NCBI GenBank assembly: GCA_030426085.1
Contig: JAUHYW010000059.1
Coordinates: forward strand, 1 to 64,000
From: a bacterium
Lineage (GTDB): Bacteria; Myxococcota_A; Bradymonadia; UBA7976; UBA1532
Direction of reading: 5' to 3'
Length of the DNA stretch: 64,000 nt
Shown: positions 1 through 10,923 of the stretch, one piece after another
How positions within the stretch are numbered: the first letter of the stretch is position 1
How the letters are laid out: every line of letters starts with the position of its first letter
Translations under genes and position numbers: made by a program
The notes under the pieces: generated by a model
Told to the model about the DNA's origin: nothing
Databases searched by the model: none
What the model saw: only the letters and a program-made list of their open reading frames with translations

Positions 1-927
1 GTTGCACAGCGGATTGTCGATGTCGGTGCAGTCGTCGTAGACGCCGCGAGGGTCGACCGAGTCCGGGTGTGGGGCTTCGTAGCGGCCGTCGCCGTCGATG
101 TCGGGCTCGACGTAGCACGCGGGTGAGCAGCCGTCGCCCGGCAGGTGGTTGTCGTCGAGGCAGCGATCGGGGCCCGGGGGCGGATCGGGGCCGACGCCGC
201 AGCCGGTGGGGATGCCTTCCATGATGCGATAGCGGAAGACACCCGGCTCGCGGACGTTGGAGAGGCGGCACAGGAGGGTGACGTCGTCGGTGAGCGAGCC
301 GGGCCACATCCAGCCCCGGCCGTCGGGGCCCTCGCCCGCGTCGAAGCCCATGGCCGAGCCCTCTTCGCGGAGCTGGCCCCGGGCCCACTCGCAGCGGTGG
401 TAGCGGAACTCCACCTCGTAGTCGTCGGGGTCGGGGCCGGTGATGATGGCCTGCCAGGTGTTGCGCAGGGTGCCGGGCTCGGGGGGGCGGTCGGTGACTT
501 GATACCAGGTCGCGACGAAGCGGCCGGGGGTGCCGTCGTCGCCGGGCGGGAGCTGGCCGACGTAGGTCGGGGGGTTGGGCTCTCCGATCTCGTATTGGGT
601 CAGCTCCGAGGTGTGCTGGAAGGGCACCAGCCGCCGCAGGCCCATGCCCAGCACGTTGAACGGCCCGGGGATCGGGGTCCCGAAGCGGCCGTCGAAGCGC
701 TCGAACGACAAGCTGCCTCGCCAGTTGACCCGGATCTCGGGCTCGCGGGCTTCGCTGTAGTACCGGATGCCCTCGGGCAGCGCCGGCGCGAGCGGGAGGA
801 CGTCGATGTCGTCATGCGGCTCGCCGACGCCGAAGGGGCCGCCGAGGCCGTCGACCAGGGGCGCACCCCGCTGTGCCTGAGCCGCGCCGGCCAGCAGCGT
901 GAGTGCGGCGATGAAGAGGGCGCGCAT
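1..927 (-). CDS. Secreted nidogen-like (NIDO) protein with Myxococcus Cys-rich repeat, partial
   Basis: The gene starts at ATG 927 and runs off the left edge with 309 codons open. Residues 1-18 (MRALFIAALTLLAGAAQA) are a signal peptide. Residues about 60-235 resemble the extracellular NIDO domain: an ATWYQV block, a conserved W in NTWQAII, an AMGFDAGEG block and a closing EPGVFRYRI. Next comes DNHLPGDGCSPAC (about 258-271), the core of the Cys-rich repeat family typical of myxobacterial surface proteins, followed by a DIDGDGRY acidic element. The ATG shares one base with the TGA of the upstream gene (TGATG), so the two are translationally coupled. Inference: an exported adhesive or matrix-type protein working with its partner. 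The NIDO assignment is by pattern only; the C-terminus is unseen. Confidence 0.8.
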   Translation of the reverse strand, partial: MRALFIAALTLLAGAAQAQRGAPLVDGLGGPFGVGEPHDDIDVLPLAPALPEGIRYYSEAREPEIRVNWRGSLSFERFDGRFGTPIPGPFNVLGMGLRRLVPFQHTSELTQYEIGEPNPPTYVGQLPPGDDGTPGRFVATWYQVTDRPPEPGTLRNTWQAIITGPDPDDYEVEFRYHRCEWARGQLREEGSAMGFDAGEGPDGRGWMWPGSLTDDVTLLCRLSNVREPGVFRYRIMEGIPTGCGVGPDPPPGPDRCLDDNHLPGDGCSPACYVEPDIDGDGRYEAPHPDSVDPRGVYDDCTDIDNPLCN

Positions 928-2315
928 CAGAAGGGCTCCGCGGGCGGCCAGCCGACGATATCGGGGCGGATGAGGGGCGGACAAGCGTCGCCGACGCAGA
1001 GCTGGAGCAGGTCGAAGACCCCGTCACCGTCGCGGTCCGGGTCGCAGCGGTCGCCGATCCCGTCGCCGTCGAGGTCGGCCTGCTGGGGATCGGGGGTGTA
1101 CGGGCAGCGGTCGAGCGCGTCGCCCACCCCGTCGCCGTCGGCGTCCGACTGCCACCAGCAGCCCCAGCGGCACGGCGTCCGGGGGGCCAGATCGCAGACG
1201 TCGCCCAGGCCGTCCTTGTCGGTGTCGCGGCCGAACGGGTCCGGGGCCCACGGGCAGAGGTCGAGTCGGGCCGTCCAGCGCCCGGCCGCCCGGTCGTCCC
1301 CGTCGGGATCGGGGTCGCAGGCGTCGCCCCGCCCGTCGCCGTCGAGGTCGAGGTTGGCCCGGTCGATGGTGCGCGGGCAGTGGTCGAAGTCGTCGGGCCA
1401 GCCGTCGCCGTCGTCGTCGGGGTCACAGGGGTCGCCGAGGCCATCGCCGTCCAGGTCGGTCTGGTCGGGGTCGGCCAGCCGGGGGCAGTTGTCCTCCACG
1501 TCGCGGGTCTCGTCGCCGTCTACGTCCACGTCGCAGAGGTCGCCTTCGCCGTCTCCGTCCAGGTCTGCCTGGAGCGGGTTGAAGTGCCGCTCGCAGTTGT
1601 CGACGCTGCGCCGCCCGTCGAGGTCCGGGTCGCCGATGATCCCGCCTTCGGCGCCGACCTCGATGATCCACACCCCCGGCTCGCCGTCGCTCGACCCCTC
1701 CAGCAGCCACTTGGCCCGCCCCTGCATGACGCCGTCCTCGGGGTCGGGGAACAGCTCGAACACCGTGCCCCCGGCCCCGCCCGGCCCGAACCTCAGCCCG
1801 GCCCGGGGCTCGACCGCCGGCGTCTCGACCGGCAGCGCCCCGTAGCGGAACGCCACCGCCCGCAGCGCGCCCCCGTCGATCACGAGGTCCACGCTGAACG
1901 TCGCCCGCGCCCCGTCGCAGCCGGGCGGGGCGGCGTCGATCCAGGCGAAGCGGGCGCCGTCGGGCGTGTCGGTCCGGCGCACCTCGCCCGGCGGCGATCC
2001 GTCGGGGCACGCGGCCGCGAGCGAGGACCAGAACGGGGCCACGAGCGTGGCCATCGCCACGTCGTCCAGCGGCCGGGGCGCGGCGACGTCGAAGTCACCC
2101 CCGTCGAAGGCGACGACCCCCGATCGATGCACGACGATCTCCCGCACCCGCTGCCCGCCGACGAAGAGCCGGGCGGGCAGGTGCTCGTCGTCCTCCAAGG
2201 TGATGGTCCATGTCGGCCCGTCGCCGGGCAGCGGGGCGCCGCCCCGATCGACGGGCGCGGCGCGGGCGGGCAGGGGGGACAGAGCCAGCAGAGCGACGCT
2301 GAAGAGGGTGCGCAT
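927..2315 (-). CDS. Secreted nidogen-like protein with thrombospondin type 3 repeats
   Basis: 462 aa from ATG 2315, chosen because a signal peptide (MRTLFSVALLALSPLPARA) follows at once and GGAAAGG lies just upstream; an in-frame ATG 43 codons earlier would bury it. Residues about 20-235 look like a divergent NIDO domain (LVAPFWSSL, RAGLRFGPG, EPGVWIIEV). The last half is a run of TSP3-type units with the pattern DLDGDGxGDxCD, about seven, known as calcium-binding folds, with paired Cys and 'DNCP' elements. It has no membrane anchor, so it is probably secreted or held through calcium-dependent contacts. It heads a coupled pair with the NIDO/Cys-rich gene downstream. A sigma70-like promoter lies at 2391-2419. 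Confidence 0.85.
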   Translation of the reverse strand: MRTLFSVALLALSPLPARAAPVDRGGAPLPGDGPTWTITLEDDEHLPARLFVGGQRVREIVVHRSGVVAFDGGDFDVAAPRPLDDVAMATLVAPFWSSLAAACPDGSPPGEVRRTDTPDGARFAWIDAAPPGCDGARATFSVDLVIDGGALRAVAFRYGALPVETPAVEPRAGLRFGPGGAGGTVFELFPDPEDGVMQGRAKWLLEGSSDGEPGVWIIEVGAEGGIIGDPDLDGRRSVDNCERHFNPLQADLDGDGEGDLCDVDVDGDETRDVEDNCPRLADPDQTDLDGDGLGDPCDPDDDGDGWPDDFDHCPRTIDRANLDLDGDGRGDACDPDPDGDDRAAGRWTARLDLCPWAPDPFGRDTDKDGLGDVCDLAPRTPCRWGCWWQSDADGDGVGDALDRCPYTPDPQQADLDGDGIGDRCDPDRDGDGVFDLLQLCVGDACPPLIRPDIVGWPPAEPF

Positions 2316-2390
2316 GACGAGAGCCTTTCCCGTTGGTGGAATGCCTTTCTCGGCGCAGACATGACCCGTACGCCCGAGTGTTCCGCTGGC

Positions 2391-2419
2391 ATCCTGGCAC
2401 CGCCCGCGGACCCCGTCAA
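2391..2419 (-). promoter_or_regulatory. Candidate sigma70 promoter for the NIDO/TSP3 pair
   Basis: On the minus strand, TTGACG (2419-2414) and CAGGAT (2396-2391) are separated by exactly 17 bases. It lies about 75 bases upstream of ATG 2315 in the gap after the kinase gene. The -35 is strong and the -10 is weak, so this is only a candidate. Confidence 0.4.
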
Positions 2420-2453
2420 GCGCGGGCGCGGGCGCGGGGCTCACGGCCGGCGA

Positions 2454-3695
2454 TCAGTCCTCGTCCATCCGTGGGACGTCGGTGACCGCGGTGCGGTCTT
2501 CTTCGTCGTCGGCGAGGTTGGGGGCGAGCGGGGGCAGGCTGCCCACCGAGCCATCGACCATGCTGTCGATGTCGAAGTCATGCGGGTCGAAGGGATCGCT
2601 GGGTTCGGGGATGTGTGCCAGCTCGCCCGAGAGGGACAGCGACGAGGTGGAGGCCCGCGCCTCGGCGCCGGGCATCGAGTCGACGTGGGTGACGTTGATG
2701 CCCCCGAGCAGGCGGCTCTCGAAGGCGGCGAGCGCCTGGCCCACCTCGCGGCCGATCGAGCCGCCGAGGCCCGAGAGGATGCGCCGGATCTCGGACTTGC
2801 GGGCCTGGGCCAGCAGCCGCTGCCCGACCGTGTCTTCGACCTTGATGCCTTCGCCCTCGGCCACCGCCCGCAGCAGGAGCGCGAGCACCGCCGAGGATGG
2901 GATGCGGGCCTCGACCTTGAGCGCGAGCGCGGTCTCGACGACGGCGGCCACGGTGGGCGGCACGAACGGGTTGCGGCCCAGGATCGGCGGCGGCGGCACC
3001 CCGTCGAGGAACCGGCGGAAGATCTCGCTGGTGTCGGGGGCCTCGAACGGGATCTGGCCGGTGAGCATCTCGTAGATGGTCGCCCCGAGGCTGTAGACGT
3101 CGGCGAGCGGGGTCGGCTTCTCGTGGTTGAACTGCTCGGGCGGCATGTACCACAGGGTGCCGACGTTGGCCCCGGCGACGGTGAGGTCGGGGCTGTGCTC
3201 GAGGCTCTTGGCGACCCCGAAGTCGGTGATGCGCACCGTGCTGGGGTCGTCGGCGCTGACCATCATCATGTTGGCCGGCTTGAGGTCGCGGTGCACGACG
3301 TTGCGCCGGTGGGCGTAGGCCATCGCGTCGGCCGCCCGGATGCCGATGTCGATCGCCATCGGGATCGACAGCGGGCCGTCGATGCGCCGCAGCCGGTCTT
3401 CGAGCGACCCCCCGGGCAGGTACTCCATGACGATGGCTTGCAGGGCGGGGGACTCGAGGTAGTCGTAGACCCGGGCGATGTGCCCGTGGTCCAGCTCGGC
3501 TTGCAGCTTGGCGCCCTCCCGGAAGCGGTCGGCGAGCATCTGCTCGTCGTGGGCCTGCCCCCGGTGGCGGATCTTGACCGCGACCTCGCGCCCGAGCAGC
3601 CGGTGGCGGGCGAGCAGCACGATGCCCATGCCGCCCGTGCCGAGGCGCCCCTCGACGAGGTAGGGTCCGATGAAGCGGGGGAGCCGTCCGGCCAA
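2454..3695 (-). CDS. Cytosolic Hanks-type Ser/Thr protein kinase (TTG start)
   Basis: 413 aa. Residues 10-270 form a complete kinase: Gly-rich loop GTGGMG (19-24), ATP-binding Lys41 in AVK, catalytic HRDLKPAN (Asp137), metal-binding DFG (158-160) and MPPEQ in place of APE. The remaining 140 residues are a helical, then acidic, Ser-rich tail with no transmembrane segment and no sensor domain, so the enzyme is probably soluble. The start is TTG at 3695, set by GGAGG six bases upstream. It lies 49 bases downstream of the DUF72 gene on the same strand and could be cotranscribed with it and sppA. Substrate unknown. Confidence 0.9.
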   Translation of the reverse strand: MAGRLPRFIGPYLVEGRLGTGGMGIVLLARHRLLGREVAVKIRHRGQAHDEQMLADRFREGAKLQAELDHGHIARVYDYLESPALQAIVMEYLPGGSLEDRLRRIDGPLSIPMAIDIGIRAADAMAYAHRRNVVHRDLKPANMMMVSADDPSTVRITDFGVAKSLEHSPDLTVAGANVGTLWYMPPEQFNHEKPTPLADVYSLGATIYEMLTGQIPFEAPDTSEIFRRFLDGVPPPPILGRNPFVPPTVAAVVETALALKVEARIPSSAVLALLLRAVAEGEGIKVEDTVGQRLLAQARKSEIRRILSGLGGSIGREVGQALAAFESRLLGGINVTHVDSMPGAEARASTSSLSLSGELAHIPEPSDPFDPHDFDIDSMVDGSVGSLPPLAPNLADDEEDRTAVTDVPRMDED

Positions 3696-3744
3696 GTCCT
3701 GCCTCCGAGCCGGCCCGGCGGCCGGCGGGCGCCGCGGGCGCCGG

Positions 3745-4470
3745 TCAGTCGTCGTGGTCGTCGGGGCCCTCGTCGCCGTCGTCCCCGTCGGGGTCGACGG
3801 CGTCGGCGAATGCCCGGGCCATGCCCGAGAACCGCCGGGCGTCGGCCAGCATCGTCGGCGCGGTGAAGACGACGTAGCCCGCCTCGCGCTCTCCGATCAG
3901 GTCGAGCAGGGTCGTGATCTCGTAGTCGGTGTAGCGCGGCGCGAGGCCCTTGCGGCCCATCAGCCGCCAGTAGATCTGCGGGCCGGGGGGCGGCTCCTCG
4001 TCCTCGTCGAGCCCGAGGGGGTCGATGGCCGGCAGCAGCCCCGCCTTCTCGCACAGCGCGTCGCGATCCTCGGGCTGGCTCTCCCACAGGCCGTCGGCCC
4101 ACCACGCGATCGTGAGGCCGTCGGGGCGCTGCTGCTCCACGAAGCGCCGCAGCCGCGCCCGGTTCTCGCCGGTGGGGCGGAAGCCGGCCGGGGTGTGCAG
4201 CAGCGCGGTGTCGGCGCCGAGGATCGCGGCGAGCGCCATCGCCCGCTGCCAGCGCTCGACGCCGCCCGCGTCGAAGGCGGGCAGCGCGATGACCGGCACG
4301 AAGCGGGCCCCGGCCGGGGCCTCGGCCCGCCAGCGCTCGGCGGTGGCGTCCTTGACGGTGTCCACCACCCGGGCGGGGACCTCGAACGCGCCGAAGTTCT
4401 TCCAGTACTTGCGGTTGGGGCCGGTCTGGATCCGGCAGCCGGTGCTGATGCTGTTCATCGGCTCCATCAT
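3745..4470 (-). CDS. DUF72 (YecE-like) TIM-barrel-type protein
   Basis: About 241 aa. The DUF72 pattern is recognisable: an N-terminal block with 'ERWRAEAPAGARF', a middle 'ALLHTPAGFRPTGEN', then YWRLMGR...YTDYEI and YVVFTAPTMLADARRF near the end, where family members have a conserved LHGR and a YVFFNN-type strand. The biochemical role of DUF72 proteins is not established. The C-terminus is an Asp-rich tail (DGDDGDEGPDDHDD). Start choice is uncertain among ATGs at 4470, 4467 and 4458; 4470 has a G-run upstream. It lies 65 bases after sppA and before a kinase, all on the minus strand. Confidence 0.7.
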   Translation of the reverse strand: MMEPMNSISTGCRIQTGPNRKYWKNFGAFEVPARVVDTVKDATAERWRAEAPAGARFVPVIALPAFDAGGVERWQRAMALAAILGADTALLHTPAGFRPTGENRARLRRFVEQQRPDGLTIAWWADGLWESQPEDRDALCEKAGLLPAIDPLGLDEDEEPPPGPQIYWRLMGRKGLAPRYTDYEITTLLDLIGEREAGYVVFTAPTMLADARRFSGMARAFADAVDPDGDDGDEGPDDHDD

Positions 4471-4535
4471 AGATCGCCCCCCGTGCGGGGGTCCATCGGG
4501 GTTCGGGGGCCACGGGCCGGGGGGTCCGGGCCGGC

Positions 4536-5507
4536 TCAGGGCAGCGCCTCGACGAGCGCGCCGGGCGCGTAGAGGTACATCGGGCGGGGCGCGACGAGCA
4601 GCTCGCCGACCATGCTGCGGGGGGCCTCGCCCCGCACGCCGAGCAGCGCGCCGAGGCCGGGGGCGATGCGGTAGCGCACGACCCCGTACGCGTCGTCGCC
4701 GGCCATCGCCCGCAGGCGGTCGAGGGCCTCGTCGGGGTAGCCGATGCGGTCGACGAGCTTCGCGTCGAGCGCGGTCTGCGCGGTGATGACCCGCCCGTCG
4801 GCCAGCGGGCGGAAGGCGTCGATCTCGAGGCCCCGCCCCTCGGCGACGACCTCGAGGAACCGCTGGTACATGGCGTCGACGATGCCCTGCAAGAGCCTCC
4901 GCTGCTCGGGGGTCAGCGGGTGGAACGGGCTGAGCAGTTGCTTGTTGCGCCCCGAGGCGATCGAGTCGTCCCGCACCCCGAAGCGCTCGAGCAGGCCGCC
5001 GAGCTCGAGGTTGCTGATGATCACCCCGATGCTGCCGGTGACGGTGGTCGGCAGGGCCCAGATCTCGTGGCCCGCGACGGCGAGGTAGTAGCCCCCCGAG
5101 GCGCACAGGTCGCCCATGTGCACCAGCACCTTGCGGCCCTTCGCCTTCAGCGCGCCGATGCGGTGGTGCAGCAGGTCGGCGTCGGTGACCGATCCGCCGG
5201 GGGTGTCGACCCGCAGCAGGACCCCGGCGACCGCGTCGTCCTCGATGGCCCGGTCGAGCATGCGCAGCGCGTCGCCGGTGACCCCGCCGGCGAGGCCCGA
5301 CCCCCGCATGAGCGGGCCCCGGATCTCGATGATCACCAGCTTGCGGGCCCCGGGGCGGGCCTCTTCGACGATCTCTTCGACCCCGTCGGTGCCTCCGCCG
5401 GTCAGGCCGGTGAGGCTCACCCCGAAGACCCCGATGATCGCGAGCAGGCCCATGAGCAGCAGCAGGCAGCCGATGCCTCGGCGCTCGGGATGTTCGGGGG
5501 TCGCCAC
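4536..5507 (-). CDS. sppA: Signal peptide peptidase SppA, family S49
   Basis: 323 aa from a GTG with GGAGG four bases upstream. One N-terminal membrane segment (about 12-33) anchors a periplasmic serine protease. S49 marks are DTPGGSV (101-107), the nucleophile Ser137 in CASGGYY, and the general-base Lys189 in SGRNKQLLSPF. This is the short bacterial form (about 300 residues) with one catalytic domain, not the double-length E. coli form. The known role is degradation of signal peptides and other membrane-embedded peptides. It is divergent from glyA across about 120 bp and probably leads a minus-strand run with the DUF72 and kinase genes. Confidence 0.93.
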   Translation of the reverse strand: MATPEHPERRGIGCLLLLMGLLAIIGVFGVSLTGLTGGGTDGVEEIVEEARPGARKLVIIEIRGPLMRGSGLAGGVTGDALRMLDRAIEDDAVAGVLLRVDTPGGSVTDADLLHHRIGALKAKGRKVLVHMGDLCASGGYYLAVAGHEIWALPTTVTGSIGVIISNLELGGLLERFGVRDDSIASGRNKQLLSPFHPLTPEQRRLLQGIVDAMYQRFLEVVAEGRGLEIDAFRPLADGRVITAQTALDAKLVDRIGYPDEALDRLRAMAGDDAYGVVRYRIAPGLGALLGVRGEAPRSMVGELLVAPRPMYLYAPGALVEALP

Positions 5508-5630
5508 GTCGCCTCCGGGGGGATCGAGGGGCGCAACCTACCACTCTCGGCCCGCCGCGTCGCGGTTTTGTGTTGCGCGGGGGGGGCGGCGAGCCCGATC
5601 CTCCGGCCTCATCGAGACGCAGGAGGCGCC

Positions 5631-6878
5631 ATGGATCTGTCGCTCATCGAGGCCGTCGACTCCGAGATGGCCGGGCTCATCCGCCGGGAGTCGGCCCGGC
5701 AGGCGCAGACGCTGCGCCTCATCCCCTCGGAGAACTACGCCTCGGCCGCGGTGCTCGCCGCGTCGGGCAGCTGCCTGGCCAACAAGTACAGCGAGGGGTA
5801 TCCCGGCAAGCGGTACTATCAGGGGCAGGCCCACATCGACGCCATCGAGCGGCTGGCCATCAACCGGGCCAAGGCGCTGTTCGGGGCCGAGCACGCCAAC
5901 GTGCAGCCCTACTCCGGCTCGCCGGCCAACCTCGCGGTCTACTTCGCGCTGCTCGAGCCGGGCGACCGCATCCTGTCGATGAGCCTGCCCCATGGGGGCC
6001 ACCTGACCCACGGGTGGAAGGTGACGATCTCGGGCAAGTACTTCGAGGCCCATCAGTACGGGGTGCGGGAGACCGACCAGCGGCTCGACATGGATCAGGT
6101 GGCCGCGATGGCCCGCGAGCTGAAGCCGAAGCTGATCATCTGCGGGGCCTCGGCCTACCCCCGCGTCATCGACTTCGCCGCCTTCGCCGCCATCGCCGAG
6201 GAGGTCGGGGCGTATCTGCTGGCCGACATCGCCCACATCGCGGGGCTGGTCGCGGGCGGGGCCCACCCCTCGCCGGTGCCCCACGCCGACGTGGTGACGA
6301 CGACGACCCACAAGACGCTGCGCGGGCCCCGGGGCGGGCTCATCCTGTGCCGCAAGGGGCTGCGCAAGAAGATCGATCGGGCGGTCTTCCCCGGCTTGCA
6401 GGGCGGGCCCCACGATCAGACGACCGGGGCGCTGGCGGTGGCGCTCGCCGAGGCGCAGCAGCCGGCCTTCGCCGACTACGCCCGGGCGGTGGTGGACAAC
6501 GCCCGGGTGCTCGGCGAGCGGCTCGCGGGGCACGGCTTCGATCTGGTCTCGGGGGGCACCGACAACCACCTGCTGCTCATCGACCTGACGAGCAAGGGGG
6601 TGTCGGGCAAGGTGGCCGCCGTCGCGCTGGAGCAGGCGGGCATCGTATGCAACGCCAACAGCGTGCCGTTCGACAAGCGCACGCCGTTCGACCCCAGCGG
6701 CATCCGCATCGGGACCCCGGCGCTGACGACCCGGGGCATGGGCCCCGGCGAGATGAAGCGGCTGGCGGACTGGATGCAGGCGATCGTCGCCGCGCCGGAC
6801 GACGAGGCCCTGCTGGGGCGGGTCGCGGGCGAGGTGGCCGAGCTGTGTGAGCAGTTCCCCGCGCCGGGCGTGGGCTGA
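5631..6878 (+). CDS. glyA: Serine hydroxymethyltransferase
   Basis: 415 aa, the normal bacterial length. The PLP-dependent enzyme interconverts serine and glycine while charging tetrahydrofolate to 5,10-methylene-THF in the cytosol. Visible marks are SENYAS (33-38), the NKYSEGYPGKRYYQG block, and the PLP Schiff-base Lys228 in TTTTHKTLRGPRGG. ATG 5631 is preceded by AGGAGG at good spacing. The gene stands alone, but folD, gcvT and gcvH, which share its folate substrate, lie 18-21 kb away in the same window. Active-site positions look intact; YSGSPAN replaces the more usual HSGSQAN. Confidence 0.96.
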   Translation: MDLSLIEAVDSEMAGLIRRESARQAQTLRLIPSENYASAAVLAASGSCLANKYSEGYPGKRYYQGQAHIDAIERLAINRAKALFGAEHANVQPYSGSPANLAVYFALLEPGDRILSMSLPHGGHLTHGWKVTISGKYFEAHQYGVRETDQRLDMDQVAAMARELKPKLIICGASAYPRVIDFAAFAAIAEEVGAYLLADIAHIAGLVAGGAHPSPVPHADVVTTTTHKTLRGPRGGLILCRKGLRKKIDRAVFPGLQGGPHDQTTGALAVALAEAQQPAFADYARAVVDNARVLGERLAGHGFDLVSGGTDNHLLLIDLTSKGVSGKVAAVALEQAGIVCNANSVPFDKRTPFDPSGIRIGTPALTTRGMGPGEMKRLADWMQAIVAAPDDEALLGRVAGEVAELCEQFPAPGVG

Positions 6879-6903
6879 GGCCCGGCCGAGGCCGTCGGTC
6901 GGC

Positions 6904-7578
6904 TCAGCGCCGCCGGCGGTTGCGGCCCCGGCCGCCGCGACCCCGGCCGCCGCCGCTGCGCCGACCGCCGCCGCCGCCGCCGCCACCGCCGCTGTTGCGC
7001 CCGCCCCGTCGGCGGCCGCCCTTGCGCCGGTTGTCGCCGCTCTGGCCCTTGCGCCGACGGCGGTTGCTCTTGCCCGAGCCCTTGCCCCGGCGGTTGCCGA
7101 CCCGGCCGTTGCCCATGGCGTCGGCGAGGGCCCGCATCTCACGCACCGCCTCGATGTCCTCCTCGGACATCTCGGGCAGCCCGTCGTACTTGCCCTTGGC
7201 CGCGGCCTTGCGCTCCCGGCGGAATTCGTTGGCGATCTGCTTGTCCTCGCCCGACAGGAGCTGCCCCACCGCCTGCTTGCAGTTGTCGCAGCGCACGTCG
7301 TGGCGGTCCTTGGCCCAGCGCTCGAGCAGCACCCATTCGCCGCACACCGCGCAGGGGAAGTCGACCGGGGGCTTGCCCCCGCGGCCGTTCTTGCCCCCGG
7401 TGTTGCCGTAATAGGCCGCGTCCATGCCCAGTCGGGCGTTGGAGCGGGCCCAGAAGGTCTGGGGGTCTTCGAAGAGGCTGTCCTGGATCGACGCCTGGTG
7501 CTCGGCGGCCTGGCTGCTGCCGCTGCGTCCGCCGCGTCCGCGCCCGCGGCGCCTGCGGCTCGAGTGACTCTGGCTCAA
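6904..7578 (-). CDS. Zinc-ribbon protein with Arg/Gly-rich (RGG-like) tail, TTG start
   Basis: 224 aa. The start is TTG at 7578, preceded by GGAG six bases upstream; starting at ATG 7680 would add 34 residues lacking this site. The layout is a basic N-terminus (SSRRRRGRGRGG), a short conserved-looking block (QDSLFEDPQTFWARSNARLG), one CxxC-x17-CxxC zinc ribbon (Cys76, 79, 97, 100), a charged helix, and a roughly 60-residue Arg/Gly/Asn tail with nine Gly in a row. Zinc plus an RGG-type tail suggests RNA or DNA binding, but no family is recognised. It converges with glyA, 25 bases apart. Confidence 0.8.
   Translation of the reverse strand: MSQSHSSRRRRGRGRGGRSGSSQAAEHQASIQDSLFEDPQTFWARSNARLGMDAAYYGNTGGKNGRGGKPPVDFPCAVCGEWVLLERWAKDRHDVRCDNCKQAVGQLLSGEDKQIANEFRRERKAAAKGKYDGLPEMSEEDIEAVREMRALADAMGNGRVGNRRGKGSGKSNRRRRKGQSGDNRRKGGRRRGGRNSGGGGGGGGGRRSGGGRGRGGRGRNRRRR
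6964..6990. repeat. GCC trinucleotide run coding poly-Gly
   Basis: Nine consecutive Gly codons (gcc or acc on the plus strand) inside the Arg/Gly tail of the zinc-ribbon gene. It is in frame, so slippage would change only the linker length. Confidence 0.85.
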
Positions 7579-7779
7579 GGTGATCTCCGGAGTGGTCTGG
7601 AAACCAAGCGCGGGCCCCGGACGACGCGTGCGTCTACGGTTTCGGCCTCGCGAGGGAAGGAGCGGGGTGTGGAGCACCACGCCCTGGCCCGGACGCTAGC
7701 ACAGGTCACGGTCGGACTCAATCCCGCCGGAGGGCCCGTCGGGGGCGATCTATTTCGCCCGGGGCCGGGGCGGTGTTAA

Positions 7780-9990
<2,211 letters not shown>

Positions 9991-10068
9991 GCGACGCCTC
10001 GAGCCGACCGCCCGCCGACCGCTCGCCGATGGCCGTGGCCGTCGGCGCCCTCGCTCGTCCCAATCAGC

Positions 10069-10848
10069 ATGTCGATCCTGCCGCTCCTCCATCATCCGCC
10101 CGGGGCGCGCGCTGCCCGCCGCGCCGCCCTGATCCGCGTCGCCCCGCTGCTCCTGCTCGGGCTCGGGCCGGCCGCGGCCCACGCCGACGACGAGGCCTGG
10201 ACCCTGCTCGAGGGCGAGGTGCGGGTCGAGGCCCACCGCTGGGCGGCGGGCTGCGGCGCGCTGCCGACGGCTGGCCCGGGGCCGGCGGGGGCCCGCTATC
10301 TGCGCCGGAGCCCGACCACGCTGCTGCCCATCGACGACGCCCCGCCGGTGTTCGGCCCGGGGGTGTGCCGGGCGTTGATGCCCGAGCGCGACCCGTGGCA
10401 GGAGGCCGCGGGGCCCGACATCGCCTGCGGCACGCCCGCCGGGGACGCCGGCCGGGTCGCGTTGCGCCAGGTGGGGCCCGGGACGCTGAGCGTCGTGCAT
10501 CAGGCCCGGCTGGCGCCGGCCGAGGGGTGCCGGGCCGATGTGGTCGGCACCTTCCTCTTGCGCCGGGCGGCCCCGGATCCGGCGCCTGCCGAGGCCGCTG
10601 CGCCGCCCGATCGGTCGGGGTCGCCCGCGCCGGGGTCGGCCCGGGCCCTGGCTCCCGTTCCGCCGCCCGCGCTGCCGCCCCCGCCGGTCGCGGTGCCCGC
10701 CGAGCAGGTCCTGGCGGTGACCGCCCGGGCGCCCACCCCCGAGGTGCGGGCGGCCTCCGGTCGGCGCCTGTCGCTCTTCGCCCTGGCCGGCTCGCTGGTC
10801 CTCGTCGGCCTGCTCGGGCTGGTGCGCGCGCTGCGCCGAGGCCGCTGA
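10069..10848 (+). CDS. Secreted, C-terminally membrane-anchored protein of unknown function
   Basis: 259 aa; not recognised. A long N-terminal region leads into a hydrophobic stretch ending in AAAHADDEAW, probably a signal peptide cut near residue 40. The exported part (about 40-170) has four Cys, which could make two disulfides. It is followed by a Pro/Ala-rich linker, one C-terminal membrane helix (about 234-254) and a short Arg-rich cytosolic end (RALRRGR). That layout suggests a periplasmic domain tethered to the inner membrane. It lies 78 bases downstream of the zinc-ribbon/PEGA kinase on the same strand, so it could be a partner of that kinase. No clear ribosome site precedes ATG 10069. 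Confidence 0.65.
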   Translation: MSILPLLHHPPGARAARRAALIRVAPLLLLGLGPAAAHADDEAWTLLEGEVRVEAHRWAAGCGALPTAGPGPAGARYLRRSPTTLLPIDDAPPVFGPGVCRALMPERDPWQEAAGPDIACGTPAGDAGRVALRQVGPGTLSVVHQARLAPAEGCRADVVGTFLLRRAAPDPAPAEAAAPPDRSGSPAPGSARALAPVPPPALPPPPVAVPAEQVLAVTARAPTPEVRAASGRRLSLFALAGSLVLVGLLGLVRALRRGR

Positions 10849-10869
10849 GGGGCGCCCGGGCGACACCGG

Positions 10870-10898
10870 GTGATTCCCGGCCCGTCTCGGGTTAGTCT
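10870..10898 (+). promoter_or_regulatory. Candidate sigma70 promoter for the CinA-type gene
   Basis: GTGATT (10870-10875) and TAGTCT (10893-10898) are separated by 17 bases and lie just upstream of ATG 10924. Both boxes are partial matches. Confidence 0.35.
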
Positions 10899-10923
10899 CG
10901 GGCCCCCGACCTCGGAGAGCCCC

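Noticed and set aside
7743-7760. Hairpin GGGCGA-tctatt-TCGCCC before the zinc-ribbon kinase
   Set aside because: Only six base pairs, no T-run, and such hairpins are expected by chance at this GC content.
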